Shown: positions 50,456 through 59,375, counted from the first letter of the stretch. The stretch is DNA of 64,000 nucleotides from JAGLOK01 sp963677605 (GCA_963677605.2 CAXXDX010000007.1:124001-188000), one strand, 5' to 3'. The notes: generated by a model from the sequence alone, not told the origin. Numbers and translations are program-made.

Positions 50456-51109
50456 TCAATCAAAATTAATATAACTAATAGCTTCATCTAAATCATTTTC
50501 GTCAATTCCCGTAACAGTCAGTGATAATAGGTATCCACCGTCAAATAACTGATATATCCTCTGATATTGGGTAATTTCTGTACCATCTATTTTAGTATTT
50601 ACTTTAACCACAAAAGCATCTCTGCCCCCAAGCTTCATCTCTCCCGCAACTTCAGCAGTAACTGAACCATATGATTCGAACTGAGCTTTAAGCTGGCCTA
50701 AGGCTTCTTCCGTATATTCCTCTTCGAAGTTTGGCTCAATTATTGTTCTTGTTGCAATCAGATTCATATTCACATAAACATTGTTTGGATCTTCGTTATC
50801 AGTAACCAAAAAAAGCGGTATGAATGAACCCTCGTCAAGCTCGTTTTCTGTATCCTCCAAGTCGTTAAAAACCTGACCAAAGGTTTGCTCCAGCTCTTCG
50901 GTGGTATATATGTACCAGTTCTCCGGAAGCGTAACTTCCAGTTTAAATTTCTCATTTGTATAGGTATTGCCGTCCCATTGTCCAGGTCTAAATCCCTGAA
51001 TAGTGTCTATTGCCTTTGCAACATTTTCAGATGCTGTGCCCGAGCACGAAGCCAATAAAGCTGTAATAAAAGTAAGTGCGGTTAAAAATGTTATTATTCT
51101 TTTTCTCAT
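50456..51109 (-). CDS. Secreted lipoprotein of unknown function
   Basis: 217 residues. Lipobox ALLASC (Cys 22) followed by a globular domain with strands GNTYTNEKFKLEVTLPENWYIY, where a NTYTN start and PENW pattern resemble PsbP/DUF4367-like lipoproteins. It ends YQRIYQLFDGGYLLSLTVTGI. AGGAG precedes the ATG. Terminators bracket the gene. I do not recognise a function. Confidence 0.7.
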   Translation of the reverse strand: MRKRIITFLTALTFITALLASCSGTASENVAKAIDTIQGFRPGQWDGNTYTNEKFKLEVTLPENWYIYTTEELEQTFGQVFNDLEDTENELDEGSFIPLFLVTDNEDPNNVYVNMNLIATRTIIEPNFEEEYTEEALGQLKAQFESYGSVTAEVAGEMKLGGRDAFVVKVNTKIDGTEITQYQRIYQLFDGGYLLSLTVTGIDENDLDEAISYINFD

Positions 51110-51181
51110 AACATCTCCTTTATTTGTATATTTTTTATAATAATACTATACGATTGTTTCTAAATCAATTTATAAATAAAA

Positions 51182-51207
51182 AAACGGCTCTCATATGAGA
51201 GCCGTTT
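51182..51207 (-). terminator. Intrinsic terminator, GAGAGCC stem, copy 2
   Basis: A perfect 26-bp palindrome (arms AAACGGCTCTCAT) one base different from the hairpin at 50416-50447, located directly after the GAPDH stop codon. Confidence 0.85.
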
Positions 51208-51220
51208 CTAAAAGCTTTAA

Positions 51221-52237
51221 TTAAGCGTTGTCAACTGAAGCCATGTAGGAAATGAGGTCAATGCATTTGTTTGAATAGCCCCACTCATTGTCATACCAAG
51301 ACATAACTTTAACGAAAGTGTCTGTAAGCATGATACCAGCGTCAGCATCAAAGATTGATGTACGAGGATCAGTGATGAAGTCGCTTGAAACTACCATCTC
51401 TTCAGTATATCCAAGAACGCCAGCCATTTCGCCTTCTGAAGCTTCTTTCATTGCAGCACAGATTTGCTCATATGTTGCAGGCTTTTTAAGGTTACATGTA
51501 AGGTCAACAACTGAAACGTCCAAAGTAGGAACGCGCATTGATTTACCTGTAAGTTTGCCGTTAAGCTCAGGGATAACTACGCCAACTGCGATAGCAGCAC
51601 CAGTTGATGATGGAATCATGTTTCCGGCAGCTGCGCGGCCTAAGCGCCAATTTTTAGCTGAAGGTCCGTCAACAGTTTTCTGTGTGCTTGTAGTTGAGTG
51701 AATTGTTGTCATAAGGCCTTCTGCAATGCCGAAATTGTCATTGAGCACTTTAGCAATAGGTGCAAGACAGTTAGTTGTGCAGGAAGCGTTTGATACAACG
51801 TTCATGTCTGTTGTGTAAGTTTTGTTGTTAACACCCATAACGAACATAGGAGTTTCTTTGTCTTTTGCAGGAGCTGAGATAACAACTTTCTTTGCGCCTG
51901 CTTTAAGGTGAGCAGAAGCTTTTTCTGTTGTAAGGAAAACACCTGTTGATTCTACGATGTATTCTGCGCCGCATTCAGTCCAAGGGATGTCTGCAGGATT
52001 CATGCATGTGTAGAATTTTACTTCCTCGCCGTTTACTACGATTGCATCTTCTTTAACTTCGATAGTTCCGTCAAATTTACCGTGAACTGTGTCATAGCGA
52101 AGCATGTAAGCCATGTAATCAGGAGTCATGAAAGGATCATTAACACCTGTAACCACTACGTCAGGGTTTGCGATTGCCACTCTGAATACAAGACGTCCAA
52201 TACGCCCAAAACCATTAATACCAACTTTTACTGCCAT
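51221..52237 (-). CDS. gap: Glyceraldehyde-3-phosphate dehydrogenase
   Basis: 338 residues from ATG at 52237, with GGAGG seven bases upstream. NAD-binding VGINGFGRIGRLVFR (5-19); catalytic Cys153 in SNASCTTNCLAP; His about 180 in TTIHSTTSTQ; GVNDP (31-35) has the Asn-Asp pair expected for NAD-dependent glycolytic enzymes. Glycolysis step: oxidation of G3P with phosphate to 1,3-bisphosphoglycerate. It is monocistronic, with no pgk or tpi next to it, and is driven by the promoter at 52285-52313. Confidence 0.97.
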   Translation of the reverse strand: MAVKVGINGFGRIGRLVFRVAIANPDVVVTGVNDPFMTPDYMAYMLRYDTVHGKFDGTIEVKEDAIVVNGEEVKFYTCMNPADIPWTECGAEYIVESTGVFLTTEKASAHLKAGAKKVVISAPAKDKETPMFVMGVNNKTYTTDMNVVSNASCTTNCLAPIAKVLNDNFGIAEGLMTTIHSTTSTQKTVDGPSAKNWRLGRAAAGNMIPSSTGAAIAVGVVIPELNGKLTGKSMRVPTLDVSVVDLTCNLKKPATYEQICAAMKEASEGEMAGVLGYTEEMVVSSDFITDPRTSIFDADAGIMLTDTFVKVMSWYDNEWGYSNKCIDLISYMASVDNA

Positions 52238-52284
52238 ATATTCCTCCAAAAAAATTAAATTAATTAACAATATTTTTCGTGCAT

Positions 52285-52313
52285 ATTATACTTCAAATTC
52301 ATTATGATTACAA
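52285..52313 (-). promoter_or_regulatory. Promoter of the GAPDH gene
   Basis: TTGTAA (52313-52308) and TATAAT (52290-52285) at 17-bp spacing on the minus strand. Confidence 0.7.
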
Positions 52314-52379
52314 GGATTTAAGCTATTGCCACGATATTCTTGATAAATTTTTATCAATTTGTTCATATTGCAGTAAAAT

Positions 52380-53177
52380 CTATTTTAAACCGTATTCAAT
52401 TCTTACAGAAGCGATGATTTCAACCTGTCCTGTAGAGATTGCGTCAGATGATGGTGCTGCCATAATTGCTTCTCCCTTTGTATTGACTCGACTTCTCGCA
52501 TAACTTAGAGCAAGGTATGTATTAAAAGAGTAGCTGCGGGAATAGCTTGCAGAGGATATATCCTCTGACGACCATTCGTTAATTTCTAAAACACCTGTTA
52601 TTTTACTTCCTACTCTTTGTGCATATATTTCTGCCTTTTCCTCTGCTCTTGCAATCGCCAAATCCATAGCTTCCAGATACAGCTGCTGTTTATTTTCAAC
52701 ATCAAAAGCAATTGATTTAAATATATTTGCACCTGAGTCAAAAACAGTGTTTACGATATCATCTGTCTTTTTCAGTTCTTCCACTTTAACAAATATCATG
52801 TTTGTGACTCTGTATCCGGTCAACACATCTTTGCCCGCTGCGCCGTCCCATACATATTCTTCTTCAACGTTATATTCAACTGTCTGTATGTTTTCTTTCT
52901 TTATGCCTTTTTCCAGAAGAGAAGCAGTAATCTCTATCATTTTTACAGAATTGTCATCCTGAGCTTTCTGCGGATCTATATCGATATTCTCATAGCCAAA
53001 GCTCAGATAGGCAACATCAGGATCTAACGTAATCTTTCCCTGTCCTGTCACAGTAATTTTCTCCTGATTTTCTATAGATGTATTGTGGTTTAAACTTTGA
53101 GTAAAACTAAATACTAAAAGAACGCACACAAGCGCCAATGTAATTGCCACCAAAATTGCAAGTGTAGTGTTTTTCAT
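52380..53177 (-). CDS. SIMPL-domain (DUF541) exported protein
   Basis: 266 residues from ATG at 53177 (AGGAG upstream). An N-terminal hydrophobic segment (5-26) anchors or exports a SIMPL domain: ITVTGQGKITLDPDVAYLSFGYE (about 40-62), and the repeat-like VNTVFDSGANIFKSIAFDVENK, ending with QVEIIASVRIEYGL. SIMPL/YggE proteins are linked to oxidative-stress protection or BP26-type assemblies. Monocistronic. Confidence 0.85.
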   Translation of the reverse strand: MKNTTLAILVAITLALVCVLLVFSFTQSLNHNTSIENQEKITVTGQGKITLDPDVAYLSFGYENIDIDPQKAQDDNSVKMIEITASLLEKGIKKENIQTVEYNVEEEYVWDGAAGKDVLTGYRVTNMIFVKVEELKKTDDIVNTVFDSGANIFKSIAFDVENKQQLYLEAMDLAIARAEEKAEIYAQRVGSKITGVLEINEWSSEDISSASYSRSYSFNTYLALSYARSRVNTKGEAIMAAPSSDAISTGQVEIIASVRIEYGLK

Positions 53178-53289
53178 AATATCTCCTATCATATTTTTCC
53201 AGTATAAATTTAACATTTAACATATTAATCGTATAAATATTAATCTGCAAGTAAAATTTCAAAAATGTATTAACAATTATTATAATTAT

Positions 53290-53318
53290 TTGGCAAAGGG
53301 ATATTAATATTGTATAAT
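53290..53318 (+). promoter_or_regulatory. Promoter of the PPIase gene
   Basis: TTGGCA (53290-53295), 17-bp spacer, TATAAT (53313-53318). Confidence 0.75.
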
Positions 53319-53359
53319 ACCTTGTACTTATTAACGAAAACTCACAGGAAGGTTTATAA

Positions 53360-54589
53360 ATGAGAAAAATAAAAGTTATTGCCGTTTTATTGGTCTTTGC
53401 AATGCTGTTTGCGGGATGCAACCTTGTTGAAGTCAACGAGGACAGAGACATGCAAAGGATTGTTGCCAAAGTTGAAGGCAAAACAATAACCAAAGAAGAA
53501 TATGCAAACGCATACTACTACAATATACAGATGTATATGTATTATTACGGATATACGGTTGATGATCTCACAACAGACGAGATGACTGAATATCTTCAGG
53601 AATATGCAATTGAAAGCATGATAAACCAAAAAATCATGGAAGTTAAAGCAGAAGAATACGGATGCTATGATTTCACACAGGAAGAGCTTGATGAAATAGA
53701 TCTTCAGTATACCGAGCTTATCGACACATACAGAGAGTCCGCAAAAAACACAGTTGAAGCAGACGAGGCAAATGCAGATAAAAGCGAAGACGAGCTTAGC
53801 AAGCTTATAGATGAAGAGCTTGACAAGAGACTGGAAGATCTTGATATTGACAAAGAAGGTTATCTTCAGAGCCTTAAAGATCAGAAGGCAGTCGAGAAGC
53901 TCGAAGATATTATAACCGAGACTCAGGAACCTGCAGAAAGCGAACTTCAGGCCGTTTACGATGAAAAAGTTGCAGCACAGGAGGCTTCCTACACACAGGA
54001 TCCTACTACATACGATTCAGCATTAAACAGCGGTGAAACAATATATTACAACCTGCCTGACACAAGACAGACAAGCCACATACTAATCGCTCTTCCGGAC
54101 GAAGTTCAAACCGAGATAAACACACTTAGAAGTAGCGGTGATGATGAAGGTGCTGACGCTCTTCGCGAAGAAGAACTTGCAAAGATTAAAGAAAAAGCTG
54201 ATGAGGTTTATGCTCTTGCAGCCGAAGGTCAGGATTTTGCGGAGCTTATAGCAGAATACGGAGAAGACCCGGGCATGGAAACAAATGATTATTATACGGT
54301 TATTAAAGACGTAACATCATTTGCACCGGAATATATGGATGCGCTGTTTGCACTTGAAAATGAAGGCGACTTCACAGAGCTTGTTGCAACAGATTTCGGG
54401 TATCACATAATTTTATACGTCAAAGAGCTTCCTTCCGGCGCTGTTGCGTTTGAAGATGTGAAAGACGGCATCCGCGACGAGATAGTAAACGCTGAAAAAG
54501 AAGAGCTTTATGCTGAGAAGCTAAGCACATGGCGCGAAGAAGCAAAAGTTAAAATATATAACTCAAGGCTTGATATTGATATAGACTAA
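53360..54589 (+). CDS. PrsA-like peptidyl-prolyl isomerase lipoprotein
   Basis: 409 residues. Lipobox MLFAGC (Cys 20); an N-terminal SurA/trigger-type chaperone part rich in acidic helices (about 30-190); a parvulin rotamase domain (about 235-375) beginning TRQTSHILIALPDEV and containing GQDFAELIAEYGEDPG and TDFGYHIILYVKE. PrsA/parvulin lipoproteins fold secreted proteins outside the membrane. The long acidic linker (QEELDEIDLQY ... TVEADEAN) is more extended than in Bacillus PrsA. GGAAGG is present before the ATG. Confidence 0.9.
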   Translation: MRKIKVIAVLLVFAMLFAGCNLVEVNEDRDMQRIVAKVEGKTITKEEYANAYYYNIQMYMYYYGYTVDDLTTDEMTEYLQEYAIESMINQKIMEVKAEEYGCYDFTQEELDEIDLQYTELIDTYRESAKNTVEADEANADKSEDELSKLIDEELDKRLEDLDIDKEGYLQSLKDQKAVEKLEDIITETQEPAESELQAVYDEKVAAQEASYTQDPTTYDSALNSGETIYYNLPDTRQTSHILIALPDEVQTEINTLRSSGDDEGADALREEELAKIKEKADEVYALAAEGQDFAELIAEYGEDPGMETNDYYTVIKDVTSFAPEYMDALFALENEGDFTELVATDFGYHIILYVKELPSGAVAFEDVKDGIRDEIVNAEKEELYAEKLSTWREEAKVKIYNSRLDIDID

Positions 54590-54602
54590 AAATAGGCATA
54601 CT

Positions 54603-54635
54603 AAAAGCGCTTCTTATGAAGCGCTTTTTATTTTG
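54603..54635 (+). terminator. Intrinsic terminator, PPIase gene
   Basis: AAAAGCGCTTC / GAAGCGCTTTT stem with a TTAT loop and T-rich tail; symmetrical enough to work for the convergent solute-binding protein gene too. Confidence 0.88.
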
Positions 54636-54651
54636 CATTTTTATATTATTC

Positions 54652-56100
54652 TCACTTATAGTGCATGTTTATATATATATTTATTCCTGCTCCGTTAATA
54701 TCTCTTATATAACTGTTCCAGTCGGTTGAAAGAGACTTGCTTCCGACTATAAATTCGCTCCACCATTCGTGATAGAGCGGATTTAGCTCTCCCATTATAA
54801 CCTGTGATGAAACAGCCTGTGCGCCTGTAACGGGAAGAGCGGCCACCAGCATATCTTCATTCGGAGCAAACTTTCTCATTGGTATAAGAAGCTCATAAAG
54901 AGGCTCGGAAAATTTCATCCACGAATTATAATAAACGCCGGGCAAACCTTCCGGTGTCAGCCCCTGCTCTTTCCACTGGTAGGCATCATATCTTGTATAA
55001 GGCTCAAGAGCTTTAAGCGTGCCGTTGTCATATTCTTTAACGTGTAAACCTTCAATACCGCTGTTAAGCAGGCTTCTTCCTTTGTCTGAAAAACAAAAGT
55101 CTATAAATTTCATCGCATATTCCTGTTTGCCGTTTGCATTTGATATCCCGGCATAGCTTGCAGGCTCATACTTATATCCGGGAAGGCTTGCTCCATCTAC
55201 CGGCGAAAACATAAAAGGCTCCATACCTGATTCATATGCTGCTTCATAATACTCTTCGGTAAAAATTCCAACAGTAACATCTCCGCTTGTAATGTCGTAC
55301 AAAAGGCTGGTTGGGGAGTATACAAAAAACGACTCGCTTATCATGTTGTTTTGATAAAGAGAATTAAGATACAAAAGCATAGCCTTAAACTCATCGGTAG
55401 TAGGACCGTATACCAAAACATCATCTTTCATATAGGCGTCCACCGACGTGCCGTAAAACGGAGCCATAAGTTCGCAAAGCATTGTTGTGGATCCGGGAAC
55501 CGCGAACCTTCCGCCGGAATTGATAATTGCGTTGTAAAAGCTTCCTGCATCAAACTGGCGGCCATCTGTTTCTTTTTTAATAAACGGCACTGCGCTTATT
55601 ACGCCGACATCCTGACGAAAAGGAAAGATTTTTATCTCACCCAGCGGAGTTGCAAGCGATGACAGCATCTGCGGCGAAAAAGTGTTAATCCAGTTAATGT
55701 AGTTTGGTGCAAATGAATTTATCAGCGGAGCCGCGTCAACTATATACTGATCTGCAGCTTCCGAGTATTCAGGCGCTATCTCCATCACATCGTATATTTT
55801 GCCGGAGGACAGATTTAAATTAAGTGTCTCAGAGTAACGCTCCGGACGGATTGTTGTAATCACGCAGCTGATTCCGCTTTCTCTGAAAAGCCTGTCCATT
55901 ACAGCCCAGTCTTCCATTACAAAGTCCTCCGTTTTTAGCATCATGGTTATTTCTGCTTCAGGAAAAGAAAGACCCGGTGTCGGCGTGGGAAGTTCTTGTT
56001 TGTTTTGAATGTCTTCCGGCATTTTAAAGCAGGAAGAAAATATAAACGCAAGAACTAAAATCACTATAATAATTGAAGTATTTTTTTTGATATTAAACAT
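54652..56100 (-). CDS. Extracellular solute-binding lipoprotein (family 1), apparently leaderless
   Basis: 482 residues from ATG at 56100. Lipobox FIFSSC (Cys 24), Pro/Thr linker, and a two-domain solute-binding fold with the LipO/YtcQ-like beginning EITMMLKTEDFVMEDWAVMD and the conserved C-terminal segment DFCFSDKGRSLLNSGIEG (about 323). There is no ribosome binding site; instead a promoter (TTGATA-17-TATAAT) places the start of transcription on the A of the ATG. No permease or ATPase gene follows on this strand. Likely ligand: an oligosaccharide or glycan fragment, from family only. It is a distant paralogue of the binding protein at 59376. Confidence 0.85.
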   Translation of the reverse strand: MFNIKKNTSIIIVILVLAFIFSSCFKMPEDIQNKQELPTPTPGLSFPEAEITMMLKTEDFVMEDWAVMDRLFRESGISCVITTIRPERYSETLNLNLSSGKIYDVMEIAPEYSEAADQYIVDAAPLINSFAPNYINWINTFSPQMLSSLATPLGEIKIFPFRQDVGVISAVPFIKKETDGRQFDAGSFYNAIINSGGRFAVPGSTTMLCELMAPFYGTSVDAYMKDDVLVYGPTTDEFKAMLLYLNSLYQNNMISESFFVYSPTSLLYDITSGDVTVGIFTEEYYEAAYESGMEPFMFSPVDGASLPGYKYEPASYAGISNANGKQEYAMKFIDFCFSDKGRSLLNSGIEGLHVKEYDNGTLKALEPYTRYDAYQWKEQGLTPEGLPGVYYNSWMKFSEPLYELLIPMRKFAPNEDMLVAALPVTGAQAVSSQVIMGELNPLYHEWWSEFIVGSKSLSTDWNSYIRDINGAGINIYINMHYK

Positions 56101-56106
56101 GGATAG

Positions 56107-56135
56107 ATTATAAACTATATAACATTTGATATCAA
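56107..56135 (-). promoter_or_regulatory. Promoter predicted to give a leaderless message
   Basis: TTGATA (56135-56130), 17-bp spacer, TATAAT (56112-56107) on the minus strand. The -10 box ends seven bases before the ATG (at 56100), the usual distance to +1. Confidence 0.65.
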
Positions 56136-56269
56136 TCATACAGGAATCAGTTTTCAAAAATTTACATATTTAATTGTGTTGCCGAAAAAATCCAGCAATG
56201 ATAAAATATAAATGTAATTATTTTTACTTTAGCCAACCAACAATAAACATTTATAATTTGGAGGTAGAA

Positions 56270-56515
56270 ATGGAAAGTAATCAGGAAAGAAACGCATTAT
56301 CCGTCGGCGGATGGATAGGAACACTGATAGTAATGGCAATCCCCCTGGTAAACCTGATAATGATGTTTGTCTGGGGATTCGGAAGCGGTGATATCGGAAG
56401 AAAAAGATTCTGCATTGCAACTTTGATATTAGCAGCAATCGGTATAGTTCTTACAATTATATTGTGGGCAATCATGGGAGCTGCAATGTTCAGCATCATA
56501 AACAACATTTACTAA
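56270..56515 (+). CDS. Small membrane protein (81 residues)
   Basis: Read from ATG at 56270 with a strong GGAGG site seven bases upstream; longer upstream readings are not supported. Two hydrophobic helices (WIGTLIVMAIPLVNLIMMFVWG and LILAAIGIVLTIILWAIMGAA, split by a short polar GDIGRKRFC loop). It resembles uncharacterised bacterial two-TM envelope peptides. A terminator follows. Confidence 0.75.
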   Translation: MESNQERNALSVGGWIGTLIVMAIPLVNLIMMFVWGFGSGDIGRKRFCIATLILAAIGIVLTIILWAIMGAAMFSIINNIY

Positions 56516-56521
56516 AAAACA

Positions 56522-56552
56522 AAAATACCGCTTACCGGCGGTATTTTCTCTT
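56522..56552 (+). terminator. Intrinsic terminator after the 81-residue protein
   Basis: AAAATACCGC / GCGGTATTTT stem with 6-base loop followed by T-rich sequence. Confidence 0.75.
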
Positions 56553-56603
56553 AATATCAGGAAACATATTAAGCATACCTAAGATGCCGAAAGGAAAATA
56601 ATC

Positions 56604-57440
56604 ATGAAACACAAAGTCAGGTTAACAGGCATTGTCTTAGCAGTAATATTAATTCTAAGCACTGCCGGATGTTCTTTTATATCCCAGGAGGATTTGGATG
56701 ACCTGGAGTCACAGATAGATGACCTTGAATCCCAGATTGAAGAATTGGAAGACGAACTGGATGAAATCAAAGAAATGAAGGATAATCCTTCTACGCAAAA
56801 CGAAGAGCCCAGCGAAAATACAAACGACACACCCGCACAGGAAGATGAACCGGAGCCTCAGCCTCAGGAGGAAGAAGACATTTCCGGATTTTTTGAAGAG
56901 GAAGTCTTAAGCCAGCTGGAAATTACAGAGTATACATATACCTCGGATTACAGCGACTATGTGTTTTTGGCGGTTAAAAACAATTCTCCCTATACCATCA
57001 CATTATATGGTGAAATTTTGTTTAGAGATGATAACGGCGACTTAATAGGAACAACCAGCGATGAAGAAAGAGCTTTTGAATCAGGCACGGAAATTTTGCT
57101 TGAGTTTTACAATGAAGACAGTTTTACAAATTATGAATATACGCTTTACGCCGATGCTGAGTCATATTACAAGCCTATAGTGTCAAGCTTATCGCCGGAA
57201 ATTACAATAACCGAATCTAAGGTTATAGTAGCCGTTACAAACACCAGTGACAAGGTTGCAAAATATGTACAGTATTCGGTTTTATTTTTCAGCGGAGACA
57301 CCATTGTAGACTATGACTGGGGATATTGCACGGACGATGACAGCGAAATTAAAGCAGGCAAAACAAACTACGATGAGGCAACCACATATGAAGAATTTGA
57401 CAGCGCTTTAGTTTTCCTCTCAGGAAATGCTGCTGATTAA
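56604..57440 (+). CDS. Acidic coiled-coil lipoprotein
   Basis: 278 residues. Signal with lipobox LSTAGC (Cys 23), a heptad-like acidic coiled coil (LDDLESQIDDLESQIEELED, about 30-57), an acidic Pro/Glu linker (about 60-95), then a beta-rich domain that looks like a fibronectin/FxLD-type extracellular fold (about 105-275: YTYTSDYSDYVFLAVKNNSPYTITL and similar). Function unknown; probably surface-exposed. A-rich ribosome binding site GAAAGGA. Confidence 0.75.
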   Translation: MKHKVRLTGIVLAVILILSTAGCSFISQEDLDDLESQIDDLESQIEELEDELDEIKEMKDNPSTQNEEPSENTNDTPAQEDEPEPQPQEEEDISGFFEEEVLSQLEITEYTYTSDYSDYVFLAVKNNSPYTITLYGEILFRDDNGDLIGTTSDEERAFESGTEILLEFYNEDSFTNYEYTLYADAESYYKPIVSSLSPEITITESKVIVAVTNTSDKVAKYVQYSVLFFSGDTIVDYDWGYCTDDDSEIKAGKTNYDEATTYEEFDSALVFLSGNAAD

Positions 57441-57453
57441 ATAACACAATAAC

Positions 57454-57482
57454 TAAGAGCCGTTTTAGGCTCTTATTTTTTA
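57454..57482. terminator. Terminator shared by coiled-coil lipoprotein and fumarase genes
   Basis: TAAGAGCC / GGCTCTTA stem with 6-base loop and a T-rich side on the plus strand; it overlaps the fumarase beta stop codon. Confidence 0.7.
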
Positions 57483-57994
57483 TATACCGATTCTCCGTCC
57501 TTTGCCGCAACTATAAGCGGCATATCAACTACTTCCAGCCTGCGTACAGCTTCGGCCCCCAGTTCAGGGAAACAGACTATTTCGCTTGATTTCACACAAT
57601 CCATCAAAAGCGCTGCAGCTCCTCCAGTTGCAGCAAGATATATTGCAAAGTTTTTCTTCATCGACTGCATCACTTGATGGTTTCTCGGCCCTTTTCCAAT
57701 CATGACTTTAAGCCCCAAGTCCATAAGTCTCGGCGCAAATGCATCCATCCTATAGCTGGTTGTAGGTCCGCACGGGCCGATAGGCTTTCCGGGCGGAGCG
57801 GGACATGGTCCGCTGTAATATATCGCGCTGCCTGAAATATCAAAAGGAAGTGCTTTTCCTTCATCCAACAGTTGAATAAACTTCTTGTGTGCAGCATCTC
57901 GCGCAGTGTATATTACGCCGCTTAGGTATACCACTTCTCCCAGATTATAATCCGCTGGATTCAGATTTTTATTAGGTACGATTATTTTTTTCAT
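57473..57994 (-). CDS. Fumarate hydratase class I, beta (C-terminal) subunit
   Basis: 174 residues from ATG at 57994, overlapping the alpha-subunit stop (TGATG). The domain has YLSGVIYTARDAAHKKFIQ and YYSGPCPAPPGKPIGPCGPTTSYRMD (about 48-73), the swivelling C-terminal fold of class I fumarase / tartrate dehydratase. With the alpha subunit it interconverts fumarate and malate using an oxygen-sensitive [4Fe-4S] cluster. Split subunits are usual in anaerobes. Which of fumarate or L-tartrate is the substrate is not decided by this sequence alone. Confidence 0.9.
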   Translation of the reverse strand: MKKIIVPNKNLNPADYNLGEVVYLSGVIYTARDAAHKKFIQLLDEGKALPFDISGSAIYYSGPCPAPPGKPIGPCGPTTSYRMDAFAPRLMDLGLKVMIGKGPRNHQVMQSMKKNFAIYLAATGGAAALLMDCVKSSEIVCFPELGAEAVRRLEVVDMPLIVAAKDGESVYKK

Positions 57995-58833
57995 CACAGC
58001 ACCCGTCTTTCGTGGCGCACCGCATGGCATTGGACATTTACTGCACAAGGCAGTCCCGCAAGGTGTGTGGGCGACGATATGATGTGGACAGCAAGCGCAG
58101 TAGTTTTTCCGCCCATTCCCATAGGGCCTATATCAAGGCTGTTTATCTTTTCAAGAAGCTCACGCTCAAGCTCAGCTGTATTTTTATCCTCCGACGGCTC
58201 ACCAAGCTCTCGAACAAGCGCACGCTTGGCATTGAGCGCACACAGCTCGAATGTTCCGCCTATTCCTATTCCAAGACAAATCGGCGGACATGGGTTTCCG
58301 CCCGCGGTCTTTACTGTATCTATCACAAAATCAATGATACCATCCAATCCGTCGGCAGGAGTTATCATCTTAATCTTTGACATATTCTCGCTGCCAAATC
58401 CTTTTGGTGCAACGTTTATAGTCACCTTATCTCCCGGTACAATCCTAGTGTGTATAACAGCCGGAGTATTGTCCAATGTATTTATTCTTTCTATGGGGCT
58501 TAAAACGGATTTTCTGAAATAGCCGTCTTTATATGCGCGCCTGACACCCTGATTTACAGCATCATAAACATATCCGTCTTCCAAAAAAACATCCTGCCCG
58601 ACATCTAAAAACACTACAGCCATTCCTGTGTCCTGACAAAGCGGTACATTGCTTTTATCCGCAGTTTCAATGTTTTTTGAAAGCTGAGAAAGTATGGATT
58701 TTGCAGTTTCGTTATTTTCGCTTTTAGCTGCATCATTAAGGATCTTTTTTAACCTTGGATCAGGTCTGACACATGCTGAAAGAAACATTTCATAAACCGC
58801 ATTTTCAATATTTTTTACATTTATTTTGCGCAT
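57994..58833 (-). CDS. Fumarate hydratase class I, alpha subunit
   Basis: 279 residues. Cluster cysteines are visible in VPLCQDTGMAVVFLDVG (about 63-79), GGNPCPPICLGIGIGGTFE (about 190-208) and LAGLPCAVNVQCHA at the end; HTRIVPGDKVTINVAPKGFGSENMS (about 134) matches the family. Encoded immediately upstream of, and coupled to, the beta subunit. Likely fumarate/malate step of a reductive or fermentative TCA branch; no neighbouring TCA genes are seen. Confidence 0.92.
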   Translation of the reverse strand: MRKINVKNIENAVYEMFLSACVRPDPRLKKILNDAAKSENNETAKSILSQLSKNIETADKSNVPLCQDTGMAVVFLDVGQDVFLEDGYVYDAVNQGVRRAYKDGYFRKSVLSPIERINTLDNTPAVIHTRIVPGDKVTINVAPKGFGSENMSKIKMITPADGLDGIIDFVIDTVKTAGGNPCPPICLGIGIGGTFELCALNAKRALVRELGEPSEDKNTAELERELLEKINSLDIGPMGMGGKTTALAVHIISSPTHLAGLPCAVNVQCHAVRHERRVL

Positions 58834-58941
58834 TTTGATTACTTTATTTGCTAATTTCTTCTTTCTTTGTGATAAATCTTAGTATATTATATAATAAAAT
58901 TATAAGATAGTTAAATTAGATTTGAAAGAATCGGTGATATT

Positions 58942-59343
58942 ATGAAAAAACTAAAGGTAGTATTTTTAAGCGAAGGCAACTGCTGCCGTTCTCAGATGGC
59001 AGAAGGTTTTGCAAAAAAATGGGGCAGCGATGTAATGGAAGCATTCAGCGCAGGGATAAATCCCGATAAAAGCGTAAAGCCTGAGGCTGTGGCTGCGATG
59101 AAAGAAGTTGGAATTGACATATCAAAACAAAAACCAAAATCCATAGATGCCATTGAGTATCCGGACATTGCAATATCCATGGATGCCGAAAACCCAAGCT
59201 CCATTCCCGGCGTTACATGCCTGGACTGGTCTCTTGCAAATCCCAACGGCAAAGGCGATGACTTTTTCAAGCGCGTTCGTGGCATTATCGCGTCCCGCGT
59301 TCGTGTTTTGATTCAGGATATAAAAGACGGCGACCTGCCATAA
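58942..59343 (+). CDS. Degenerate arsenate reductase / LMW phosphatase-like protein
   Basis: 133 residues, thioredoxin-coupled ArsC fold. The P-loop reads SEGNCCRSQMAEG at 10-22, where the catalytic cysteine of the C-x5-R motif is Ser 10, although Arg 16 is kept. Family knowledge of Staphylococcus ArsC gives further redox cysteines at 82 and 89; the aligned residues here are Ser 79 and Ser 86, and the general acid of the DP loop (DPAG) appears as Asn-Pro (N100). No redox-active Cys pair remains, so arsenate reduction is unlikely. It may still bind oxyanions. It is the first gene of an operon with a solute-binding protein and a fused permease. Confidence 0.8.
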   Translation: MKKLKVVFLSEGNCCRSQMAEGFAKKWGSDVMEAFSAGINPDKSVKPEAVAAMKEVGIDISKQKPKSIDAIEYPDIAISMDAENPSSIPGVTCLDWSLANPNGKGDDFFKRVRGIIASRVRVLIQDIKDGDLP

Positions 59344-59375
59344 CCTTAATATAAATAATCATCTGCGAGGTAAAA

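Noticed and set aside
57995..58048. Cysteine-rich N-terminal extension of fumarase beta subunit
   Set aside because: That stretch lies inside the alpha-subunit gene in another frame; ATG at 57994 is coupled to the alpha stop.
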